DNA of 40,323 nucleotides from Pseudomonadota bacterium (GTDB taxonomy: Bacteria; Oederibacteriota; Muellerivitia; Muellerivitales; Muellerivitaceae): positions 1 to 40,323 of the forward strand of contig JAJPJW010000060.1 in assembly GCA_021324075.1 (NCBI GenBank), read 5' to 3'. Made by a program: the position numbers and the translations under genes. Below, one piece after another: positions 6,768 through 12,991 of the stretch (within the stretch, counting starts at the first letter, position 1; each line of letters begins with the position of its first letter). The notes beneath the pieces are model-generated. The model was not told where the DNA came from and ran no database searches. It saw only the letters and a program-made list of their open reading frames with translations.

Positions 6768-7655
6768 TCACCGCCCAGTAACTACCGGCGATCCGAATGT
6801 CTTGCAACGGACGATGTTTTTACCGTTCTTCTTAGCTTCATACATCAAAAGGTCGGCGCTATGGACGATGTCGTCAATTTTTTCAGGGATGTCGAAATAG
6901 GTCACAACCCCCATGCTGAGGGTCACCATTGGCATTTCCTCCTTGATGCCTTCGTCCACCGCCCTTTGCAATTTAAGGCTTAAGTCTTCTGCCGCTTCCG
7001 GGCCGGTTTCTGTAAATAAGACGACGAACTCATCCCCACCAATGCGTCCCACCAGATCACTGGACCGCACCTCGTTCTTGAGGATCGCCGAGACTTTCTT
7101 GAGGAGCTTGTCGCCCATCAAGTGCCCGTGGGTATCATTGATCCTCTTGAAATTGTCCAGGTCCAGGAAACAGAGGGTGAAGGGATGACCGTAACGGATA
7201 GAACGTTCACGCTCGGCTTCGGCGGCCTCAAAAAAGGCGGACGAGCTGAGAAGCCCGGTAAGGGCATCGGTTTTCGATTTTTGATAAGCTTTTTCCAGTT
7301 CGGCTTTCAAGGCCGCCAGGACATAGCAAACGGCGGCGAAATAAAAAATGATGGCGGCGGTGTCCCAAAGGACGATCCAAGGATGGGGGAAAAGGAAGGG
7401 ATGGATCAGGTAATCCACGATCAGGTAGCTGGCGCTTAAGGTGGAAAGGAAGAGTCCGGACCTTAAGCCCACGTTCCAAGTTGTCAGGGCGACCGGAACC
7501 AACAGGAAAACTGAAAGATGGAGAAGGCCACCGATCAGAAAGTCCAAGAAGTCGATGAAAAATATAAAAAGTAACGAGAAGCCGATAACCCCTTTTTTGG
7601 ACAGGGAAGAGATTATCAATTTTGAAACAGGAAATTTTTCAATCCCGAAAGGCAT
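6768..7655 (-). CDS. Membrane-bound diguanylate cyclase (GGDEF)
   Basis: A 295-residue protein with about four N-terminal membrane segments (residues 20-120), a short coiled linker (LKAELEKAYQKSKTDALTGL) and a complete GGDEF domain. The metal-binding FLDLDNFKRIND, the catalytic GGDEF in RIGGDEFVVLF, and an inhibitory RxxD site (RSSD) five residues before GGDEF are all present. It should therefore make c-di-GMP from GTP with product inhibition. No EAL or HD-GYP domain is present. The membrane part carries no recognised sensor. The PilZ gene 1.3 kb away is a candidate effector. The start ATG 7655 has GAGG about nine bases upstream. Confidence 0.92.
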   Translation of the reverse strand: MPFGIEKFPVSKLIISSLSKKGVIGFSLLFIFFIDFLDFLIGGLLHLSVFLLVPVALTTWNVGLRSGLFLSTLSASYLIVDYLIHPFLFPHPWIVLWDTAAIIFYFAAVCYVLAALKAELEKAYQKSKTDALTGLLSSSAFFEAAEAERERSIRYGHPFTLCFLDLDNFKRINDTHGHLMGDKLLKKVSAILKNEVRSSDLVGRIGGDEFVVLFTETGPEAAEDLSLKLQRAVDEGIKEEMPMVTLSMGVVTYFDIPEKIDDIVHSADLLMYEAKKNGKNIVRCKTFGSPVVTGR

Positions 7656-7890
7656 TTAGGACCGCCTCAGGCTCAAAAAGCCAAAGCCGGGATTCCGCCG
7701 AAAGGCGGGTGGCTTCCAAATGGGTCTTTTGGCGGTTTTCGGTCTTGATCGTCTTTTTGGGTAAATCTCCGATACGCTTCCGAAAGGAAACGCCTAAGGC
7801 GCCCGAATGGAGGCCGTTTTAAAAATCGTTTGTCATTCCTTGATTGATTAAGGTCCATGACAACCTACCTGAATCTTTATTGAAGCAGGA

Positions 7891-7929
7891 AAGGCAGGCC
7901 GCCCGGGTTAAGCCCCAAGGGCCTGCCTT
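7891..7929 (-). terminator. Hairpin after hsp20, possible terminator
   Basis: AAGGCAGGCC (7891-7900) and GGCCTGCCTT (7920-7929) are perfect 10-bp arms around a 19-nt loop, 11 bp past the hsp20 stop. On the minus strand only a short T run follows, so termination is plausible but weak. Confidence 0.5.
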
Positions 7930-7939
7930 GCTCTTCCTT

Positions 7940-8386
7940 TCAGCCTGCCGTAACGGTGATTTGCCTGGGTTTTGCTTCCTCACTCTTGGGGACGGTGATT
8001 TCCAGGATGCCGTCCTTGACCGAGGCCTTGATCTTGTCGGCCTGGATCAGCTGGGGAAGGGAGAAACTGCGTTGGAAAGTTCCATAAGCCCTTTCCAACC
8101 GGTGGAAATTGCCTTTTTCCACGTCATACCGGGCTTTTTTCTCGCCCGAGATGGTCAGGATATTCTCGGCCAACGAGATTTTAATGTCCTCTTGCCTCAT
8201 CCCCGGCACTTCGGCGTAAAAACGGTATTCTTCTTTGGCCTCCTCCACATCCACGGAGGGGATCCATCCGGTTCCTAAACCCTGAAGGTCAAATTCGGGC
8301 CGCATTCCCAGGACATTGTCGAACAGGCGGTCCCATTGATTTTTGTCCAGCTTTAAACCCGATTTCAAAAGTCCCAAACCATTCAT
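7940..8386 (-). CDS. Small heat shock protein, Hsp20/alpha-crystallin family
   Basis: A 148-residue ATP-independent holdase. The alpha-crystallin domain runs from about residue 40 to 140, with PSVDVEEAKEEYRFYAEVPG, EDIKISLAENILTISGEKK and the closing GILEITVPK, which includes the conserved I-x-V-like C-terminal contact. The N-terminal arm is short. ATG 8386 has AGGAGGT eight bases upstream. I looked for a CIRCE element (TTAGCACTC) upstream and did not see one, so regulation is unclear. It is flanked by a VOC protein on the same strand, about 100 bp apart. The family call is secure; the client range is unknown. Confidence 0.95.
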   Translation of the reverse strand: MNGLGLLKSGLKLDKNQWDRLFDNVLGMRPEFDLQGLGTGWIPSVDVEEAKEEYRFYAEVPGMRQEDIKISLAENILTISGEKKARYDVEKGNFHRLERAYGTFQRSFSLPQLIQADKIKASVKDGILEITVPKSEEAKPRQITVTAG

Positions 8387-8487
8387 GGTAGTTACCTCCT
8401 TTTCGTTTATTCAGAACAACTTTTGCTTCCGTGAAAATACAATTAGGAAACCTGTTTTTTTCCGTCAAGGGCTGAAATTGAGGATTT

Positions 8488-8856
8488 TTAAATGCCCCTA
8501 GGACCATTATTTTCGGCTTCTTTGAGAGGGTAATCCGTAATGCCCCAACGGTTCCCAAACCGGTCCCGGAATTCCACCGCGTGGCCCTTCTTGATCTTTA
8601 TGGGCTTGTATAAGAACTCGACCCCCCTGGCCTTTAATTTTTCGTATTCGTCCTGAAAATCATCGACAGCAAACCAAAGGGTCACTCTCGGTATATTTTT
8701 ATCGGCGGAAAAAGGGCTTGTAACCAGCAATTCATCTAAAAGCGAGGGCTCCGGGAAAGATTTCCCCAGGTTGACCGTTTCAAAGTAGTCCAAGAAATAC
8801 TTATAAAAATTCCGATGGTTACTTTGGTTGTAAAAAGTATTTTTGCGGTTCTCCAT
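8488..8856 (-). CDS. VOC-superfamily (glyoxalase/bleomycin-resistance-like) protein
   Basis: The 122-residue protein shows the second half of a VOC fold clearly: FAVDDFQDEYEKLKARGVEFLYKP then AVEFRDRFGNRWGITDY. The N-terminal half is odd. The usual first beta strand and metal-ligand histidine are not obvious, and the sequence begins MENRKNTFYNQSNHRNFYKYF. The start is nevertheless well supported by GGGAGGT seven bases before ATG 8856. It may be a member with a degenerate first module that dimerises, or one altered by a small rearrangement. Substrate unknown. I would not call it a glyoxalase. Confidence 0.7.
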   Translation of the reverse strand: MENRKNTFYNQSNHRNFYKYFLDYFETVNLGKSFPEPSLLDELLVTSPFSADKNIPRVTLWFAVDDFQDEYEKLKARGVEFLYKPIKIKKGHAVEFRDRFGNRWGITDYPLKEAENNGPRGI

Positions 8857-8976
8857 AACCGTTACCTCCCTTGGTATCTAAGGATTAGGTTGATATCCGG
8901 TTTTAAAAAAATATTAAATTTTTTCCATTTGGCAAGGGGGGGCTTTTCAATCGTTGTAAATTTTGGGAAGGGGGTC

Positions 8977-9004
8977 TTGACATGAAAATCAGTTTGGGTA
9001 TATT
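8977..9004 (+). promoter_or_regulatory. Sigma-70-type promoter of the HPr-like gene
   Basis: TTGACA (8977-8982), 16-bp spacer, TATATT (8999-9004), about 50 bp upstream of the ribosome site AAAGGAGG. The match to consensus is very good and the gene downstream is correctly oriented. Confidence 0.75.
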
Positions 9005-9052
9005 TTTTCCAAGTTTATTTTTTCTTTGATTTTCGGTTCAAAGGAGGGACCA

Positions 9053-9337
9053 ATGGAAATCACGGAAAGAGCAAAAGTCGTTAATAAGCTGGGCCTTCAC
9101 CTCAGGGCGGCCGCCGAGTTGGTCAAAACCGCCCATAAGTTCAAAAGTAAGATCACAGTCCGCCACCAAGAACGTTCGGCGGACGCCAAAAGCCTTATCA
9201 ATCTCATCGCACTGGGTATTCCTTACGGGGCAGAACTCACGCTGTCCTTCGAGGGAGAAGACGCCTGGTTGGCCTCCCGCGAAATCCTGGGTTTGTTCAA
9301 ACTCGGGTTCCGCGAATTGGAATTGGCGGCCAGCTGA
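9053..9337 (+). CDS. HPr-family phosphocarrier protein
   Basis: The start ATG 9053 follows AAAGGAGG with a 5-base gap; the ORF-track start at 9026 lies before this site. The 94-residue protein matches HPr of the phosphotransferase system. The phosphorylatable His sits in NKLGLHLRAAAELV (His about residue 16; the classic form is GLHARPA, so Ala and Pro are replaced by Leu and Ala). The regulatory serine region is ADAKSLINLIALGI. Enzyme I, HPr kinase and EII genes are not in the window, so whether it serves sugar uptake or a regulatory PTS cannot be said. It has its own promoter and is a stand-alone gene. Confidence 0.88.
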   Translation: MEITERAKVVNKLGLHLRAAAELVKTAHKFKSKITVRHQERSADAKSLINLIALGIPYGAELTLSFEGEDAWLASREILGLFKLGFRELELAAS

Positions 9338-9504
9338 CGATTCCCCTGATTGCAGCTTTTCCCCCAGGTTCTTGGCTTGTTCGATGGGATGGGGCTTGGG
9401 GGAATGTCCCCGGGGGAAGAGTGTGTGCCGAGGATCACCGAAGGTAGCCGAGGGCAGGGGAAGGTTTTTCCCCCAAAACCACGTTATTTAAATTGCTTAT
9501 ATAA

Positions 9505-9933
9505 TTATTTCTTGTTCATCCAAATCTCGACATTTCCCATGGAATGTATTTTCGCAATGTAAGGGGGTTCTTGGTAGCCAATTGATTTTTCAATTTTCGA
9601 AGCCGCTTTGATGAAAATATCAGCCATTTGTTCGGCGTTCATATTACCCTTCACCAAAGTATATAACCTCGCTCCACCTTTCAAAATCGCAAGCAATTCG
9701 GGAGCACGATGCAGGATCATATTGTCTTTGGTGAGAATGACCCAATTACGGCGTCCAACCTCCGGAATCCATTCTTCGTCCGGGGCATCTGATTTGAAAT
9801 GTTTATCGTGGATTTCAACTCTATAACCAGCTTCTCTTAGCTTTGAGGCAACCACCTCTTGGCCCAAAGACCGGTCAATAAAGAATACGAGTTCAAGCGG
9901 CGAGTTGGATTTCGCATCGAAGGATTTCGTCAA
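9505..9933 (-). CDS. PIN-like toxin of a type II toxin-antitoxin pair
   Basis: The 142-residue protein resembles the PIN-like family seen in VapC45-type systems. It opens with an acidic residue on the first strand (ELVFFIDRSLG). DEEWIPEVGRRNWVILTKDN follows, carrying the second acidic cluster, and the domain ends with a helical tail. Members are putative Mg-dependent RNases. The start is TTG 9933, inside the end of the antitoxin gene (41-nt overlap), with no strong ribosome site, which suggests translational coupling. No closer in-frame ATG exists. Toxicity and target are inferred from family and gene pairing. Confidence 0.7.
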   Translation of the reverse strand: MTKSFDAKSNSPLELVFFIDRSLGQEVVASKLREAGYRVEIHDKHFKSDAPDEEWIPEVGRRNWVILTKDNMILHRAPELLAILKGGARLYTLVKGNMNAEQMADIFIKAASKIEKSIGYQEPPYIAKIHSMGNVEIWMNKK

Positions 9934-10600
9934 TTTCTGGCCTCGAACGGTTGTAATCCTTTGCTAAAACGTCAGGAGATTCACCGGCGAGGAACCGCTC
10001 AGCCACAACACGAGTGGCGATACCCGTTCCAGCCAAAACTGGCCGTCCTCCGGAAATAGTCGGGTCAATAATGATGGATTTAGGTTGGTTTGCTTCTGGA
10101 ACACCATGAAGAATATAAGGAAACAATTTCTTGGCTAGGCCAGCCTCGTCCCATTCAATTCGATGCAAATAGACTTTCAAGACTTCCGACATTGCAGTTT
10201 GTCCATCTTGGCTCACATTAATCAATTTTCCAAGATGCTTAATGAACAGGTCATAACCGGAAATTTCAAACTTATGCTCCACCAGCGGATGTTTGGAACC
10301 AATGTTGGTTTGAAGATAACGAACAGCTTTCCTAATTTTTGGCAAAGGCAAGTTATAGTGCTTTCGGATCGAAAACAAAACATGTGCCTCAACTAGATTA
10401 ATGAAACTCAAAAATTTCGTATGGGGGTCTGGAAGCTCTAGGACGGGGGACATAGCCCCTCTTCCATCTTTTTGTTGGCCGAAAATCCAGGTCCGAAGGG
10501 TTGAAGTAGGCATCCGAAGATACCTTGCCGCCTCGGCTGGGGAATAATTGGGAAGTTCTCGCGGGTCTAAATTCTTAAAAGTCGTTCTCCTCAGGTTCAT
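9893..10600 (-). CDS. DUF433-type antitoxin with N-terminal helix-turn-helix
   Basis: ATG 10600 is chosen (GAGGG five bases upstream) over the longer track ORF, giving 235 residues. Residues about 20-45 (YSPAEAARYLRMPTSTLRTW) look like a MerR/excisionase-type helix-turn-helix. A helical middle follows (SFINLVEAHVLFSIRK). The C-terminal 75 residues are a DUF433 domain (IIIDPTISGGRPVLAGTGI, VVAERFLAGESPDVLAKDY). DUF433 proteins pair with PIN-like toxins as VapB45-like antitoxins. The added DNA-binding head would let it autoregulate. The pair lies 80 bp downstream of a tRNA gene bearing integration scars, so acquisition by transfer is plausible. Confidence 0.78.
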   Translation of the reverse strand: MNLRRTTFKNLDPRELPNYSPAEAARYLRMPTSTLRTWIFGQQKDGRGAMSPVLELPDPHTKFLSFINLVEAHVLFSIRKHYNLPLPKIRKAVRYLQTNIGSKHPLVEHKFEISGYDLFIKHLGKLINVSQDGQTAMSEVLKVYLHRIEWDEAGLAKKLFPYILHGVPEANQPKSIIIDPTISGGRPVLAGTGIATRVVAERFLAGESPDVLAKDYNRSRPEIDEILRCEIQLAA

Positions 10601-10680
10601 CAAGCCCTCTTTTCTAAGTGTCGAAATGCGGTCTTGATACCAGTGAATTCTAGGGTACACCTAACAGGAAATCAACAAAG

Positions 10681-10979
10681 TGGTGGGGCATCCTGGATTC
10701 GAACCAGGGACCAAGGCATTCAGGTTGGTGCCGCTTACGCGGGCTCCCCGGACTATCTCTTCACCCAAATTTCAGGGTGTGGGACGCTTAAACGCGGTGA
10801 TTAAGGGGTCTATACCCCTCCGCTAGTCTCTGCACCTTCCCCCGGTGTACCGGGGGCTTGGCTCAGGATTGCCCGTCACCGGGTTTCCCTGAATTCATCC
10901 CATTTCATTCCCTGGCTTTCACCAGGGATGCACAGCTTCCGCTATGAGTGCCCTGCTCTAACCGCTGAGCTAATGCCCC
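10681..10979 (-). tRNA. tRNA-Ile(CAU) interrupted by a group I intron
   Basis: Exon 1 (10979 to 10944, 36 nt) gives acceptor GGGGCAT, D-arm GCTC/GAGC, anticodon stem GGGCA and loop up to CTCAT. Exon 2 (10720 to 10681, 40 nt) begins AATGCCT and carries the TTGGTC variable loop, the TTCGAAT T-loop, acceptor ATGCCCC, A73 and an encoded CCA. Spliced, this is a 76-nt tRNA with a 7-nt loop CTCATAA and anticodon CAU. The body, especially CTCATAAT and CTTGGTC, resembles isoleucine tRNA of the lysidine-modified type more than elongator or initiator Met. It would need TilS to read AUA. Identity as Ile rather than Met is by similarity. Confidence 0.9.
10721..10943 (-). ncRNA. Group I intron (IC3-like) in the anticodon loop
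   Basis: The 223-nt insert sits directly after U36 of the anticodon. P1 forms as CAU(exon) plus AGC, GGAA loop, GCU plus GUG, giving the obligatory U-G wobble at the 5' splice site. Core landmarks match bacterial tRNA introns: GGGAAACC, GGGCAATCCTGAGCCAAGC, GGAAGGTGCAGAGACTA and AGATAGTCC. The last base is G (omega-G, plus position 10721). No homing-endonuclease ORF is present, so it is a minimal self-splicing ribozyme. Similar introns are known in cyanobacterial tRNA-Leu(UAA) and in Azoarcus tRNA-Ile(CAU). Confidence 0.95.
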
Positions 10980-11028
10980 AATTTTAAAGAGTGTCATTCT
11001 AAGACAGAATGACCCTTTCAACAAACTA

Positions 11029-11142
11029 TCAGCCTATGACACTAATGACATCGATAAGACACCGATTTTCTGAAAACATTGTCCCGTAAGGATTTCCATG
11101 GCCTCGTAGAGAAGCATAAATGCCCTGGTCTTTAAATTTCAT
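11029..11142 (-). CDS. Possible 37-residue ORF inside the tRNA-flanking insert
   Basis: ATG 11142 has AGAGG five bases upstream and opens a 37-residue frame (MKFKDQGIYASLRGHGNPYG...). The same frame is open for about 30 codons further upstream without an ATG. This may be the tail of a decayed gene rather than a real microprotein. No family recognised and no promoter seen. Treat as tentative. Confidence 0.25.
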   Translation of the reverse strand: MKFKDQGIYASLRGHGNPYGTMFSENRCLIDVISVIG

Positions 11143-11232
11143 TACCACCTCTAGGTTTTTAAGCCCATTAAGCAAGGCATTGAAACCGCCCTGCTTCTGA
11201 AACCCGTTTCGTGTCTTATTCGTGTCATTCGT
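11041..11232. repeat. Imperfect inverted repeat pair within the insert
   Basis: GTGTCTTATTCGTGTCATTCGT (11211-11232) and the reverse complement of 11041-11062 (GTGTCTTATCGATGTCATTAGT) share blocks of 9 and 7 identical bases with matching order. They bound about 150 bp. This could be a degenerate miniature element or recombinase arm sites; no transposase is present. Confidence 0.45.
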
Positions 11233-11240
11233 AGTGCGCG

Positions 11241-11280
11241 TTTACCGCCACTGACCGCCACTTACCATGCGTTACCATGC
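11241..11280. repeat. Four 10-bp tandem units
   Basis: The 40 bp divide into TTTACCGCCA, CTGACCGCCA, CTTACCATGC and GTTACCATGC, all with an invariant ACC at the same place: two units ending GCCA then two ending ATGC. A strict 10-bp period places every unit on the same helix face, as expected for protein-binding (for example integrase arm-type) sites. Function is inferred. Confidence 0.6.
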
Positions 11281-11284
11281 TTTC

Positions 11285-11343
11285 AAAAAAAGGCCCTTGC
11301 CCGTGACCTGCTTAAAAGCGTTACGGGCAAAGGCGTTTAAAAC
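11285..11343 (-). terminator. Rho-independent terminator within the insert
   Basis: On the minus strand CCTTTGCCCGT / ACGGGCAAGG arms (one bulge) enclose a loop with a second small GCTT/AAGC stem and are followed by seven T (plus A-run 11285-11291). It would stop transcripts arriving from dapL or the tRNA fragment before the intact tRNA gene. Confidence 0.7.
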
Positions 11344-11404
11344 GTGCTGGGGACAGTGATATTTTGACTCACGGACACCAAGACCCCGACCAACCCTCCA
11401 AAAC

Positions 11405-11444
11405 ATTATGAGTGCCCTGCTCTAACCGCTGAGCTAATGCCCCC
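11405..11444 (-). pseudogene. Intronless 5' fragment of tRNA-Ile(CAU)
   Basis: These 40 bp are identical to exon 1 of the intact tRNA (36 nt) joined directly to AATG, the first four bases of exon 2, with no intron. After that the sequence diverges (TTTTGGAGG instead of CCTTGG). It therefore represents the anticodon-proximal half of an uninterrupted tRNA-Ile gene. Together with the intact gene 425 bp downstream it looks like the two ends left by site-specific integration in the anticodon loop. No T-arm or acceptor half is present, so no functional tRNA. Confidence 0.85.
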
Positions 11445-11503
11445 AAGACATGAAAAAGGTGGAAGGATGGCGACTATTGTAGGGCCGGAAAGAACTTTCG
11501 GGT

Positions 11504-12733
11504 TTAGAAAGCCAGTTCCAGGCTTTGAAGGCGCTTTTTCATCTCGGCGATGACGGCTTTTTCCCCCGCCTCGTCAGCGGCCTCGAAAGTCACCGAAAAG
11601 CGTAGGTAATGGCCCACATCGTCCCACGGCACCGTCGATATGAGGCAATTGTCGATGAGAAATTCTGAAAACTCCGTGGCGCTAGTGAAGTTGCGACCCT
11701 TTGCACTTTTGGGCGCCTTCATATAGGTGAAGAAGCTCGCCTTGGGCTTGTGGGCGTCGAAACCAATTTCCTTCAAAAGGCTGATCAGCAGATTGAACCG
11801 GCGGGAATATTTCTCCGCCGTCTTCCGCGTGATTTCCGGGTGGTCCAAGGCGAAAGCCCCGGCCTTTTGGATGGCGCGGAACTGGCCCGAATCGGTGTTG
11901 TCCTTGACGGTGCCGTAGGCCTTGACGGCGTGGGCGTCCCCCGCCAGAAAGCCGATACGCCAGCCCGTCATATTGTGGGACTTGGAAAGGGAGTGGATTT
12001 CCAGCCCCACTTCCTTCGCCCCGTCGATAGAAAGGAAGCTCAAGGGCTCGTAACCGTCGTAGGTCAAGGCGCCATAAGCGGCGTCGTTGACGACCAGGAT
12101 GTTGTTGCGTTTCGCGAATTCCACGGTCTTTTGGAAGAATTCCTTGGTGGCGACGGTCCCCGTCGGATTGTTGGGGTAGTTGATGTAGAGCATCTTGGCC
12201 CGCTTGAGGATATCGGCCGGGATGGCGGAATAATCCGGAAAGAAACCCTTCGACTCTTCCAGGGGTAGGTTATAAACCTCGCCGCCCAGGTACTTGCTGT
12301 AGGTGGCCGCCACCGGATAGCCGGGGACGGTCTGGAGGATGACATCCCCCGGGTTGATGAAGCAGATCGGCAGCATGGCCAGGATGGGCTTGGAGCCGAT
12401 GCCGTGCAGGATATTGGCGTTCGGGTCCAGGTCCTTCACCTTGAAGACGTTGGCCATATAGCGGGCGGCCGCCTCCTGGAACTCCAGGATGCCGTTGTCG
12501 GCGTACCAGCGGTTTTCCGCCTTGCCCGCCTCTTCACTGAGCCTGGCCACCACCGAGGGGTCGGCGGCCCAGTCGGGCTCTCCCACGCCTACGTCGATGA
12601 GCTTCAGGTTCGGGTTGGCCTTTTGGGCCCGGGCCTTGGCCCGCTTGATGATCTCGAACTTGTAGATGGCGGTGGATTTCCCGAAATTCTTGCCGCCCAG
12701 CCTCTCGGCGATCTTGTCTTCGAAATAGGACAT
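11504..12733 (-). CDS. dapL: LL-diaminopimelate aminotransferase
   Basis: A 409-residue class I/II PLP aminotransferase. It converts tetrahydrodipicolinate directly to LL-diaminopimelate with glutamate as amino donor, supplying lysine and peptidoglycan. The whole sequence follows the DapL pattern: KLIDVGVGEPDW, ENRWYADNGI, GIGSKPILAMLP, NPGDVILQTVPGYPV, YINYPNNPTGTVAT, then HSLSKSHNMTGWRIGF with the PLP lysine, and FEAADEA near the end. ATG 12733 has AGAGGA seven bases upstream. No other dap gene is nearby. DapL bypasses the DapD/C/E branch and occurs in chlamydiae, cyanobacteria, spirochaetes and various candidate lineages. Length and motifs are intact. Confidence 0.93.
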   Translation of the reverse strand: MSYFEDKIAERLGGKNFGKSTAIYKFEIIKRAKARAQKANPNLKLIDVGVGEPDWAADPSVVARLSEEAGKAENRWYADNGILEFQEAAARYMANVFKVKDLDPNANILHGIGSKPILAMLPICFINPGDVILQTVPGYPVAATYSKYLGGEVYNLPLEESKGFFPDYSAIPADILKRAKMLYINYPNNPTGTVATKEFFQKTVEFAKRNNILVVNDAAYGALTYDGYEPLSFLSIDGAKEVGLEIHSLSKSHNMTGWRIGFLAGDAHAVKAYGTVKDNTDSGQFRAIQKAGAFALDHPEITRKTAEKYSRRFNLLISLLKEIGFDAHKPKASFFTYMKAPKSAKGRNFTSATEFSEFLIDNCLISTVPWDDVGHYLRFSVTFEAADEAGEKAVIAEMKKRLQSLELAF

Positions 12734-12844
12734 GGCTTTTCCTCTTGTGTGGAATGGGCCCTAAGGGCCTCAAAGGAAGCAGCATTATGAACAAATTCGG
12801 GGAAGAAATCTAATGAAAGTGATTTCGATAGCTTTACATCTTGC

Positions 12845-12980
12845 CGTCATTGCGAGGCCCAGCCCCAATCGGGGCGTTTTGGGCCGCGGCAATCTCAGGT
12901 TGTGCGGTTTCTTTACCGAAAGAAACCTGGGATTCCCACGTCGCAAATCGAGCCTATCGGCTCTGCTCCTCGGAATGACG
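12845..12980. repeat. Dispersed palindromic intergenic repeat, CGTCATTGCGAGG type
   Basis: The 136-bp element begins CGTCATTGCGAGG and ends CCTCGGAATGACG, nearly perfect terminal inverted repeats. It contains an internal pair GCGGCAATCTCAGG and CCTGGGATTCCCACGTCGC. Repeats with these ends are common in many bacterial genomes as non-coding, probably trans-mobilised palindromes. It fills most of the dapL/DUF4403 gap and has no ORF of its own. Confidence 0.75.
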
Positions 12981-12991
12981 ACTATTTTGTC

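Noticed and set aside
9338-9504. Hairpins GGGGAA/TTCCCC after the HPr gene as a terminator or small RNA
   Set aside because: Stems are short and G-rich without a T run on either strand; not distinguishable from chance.
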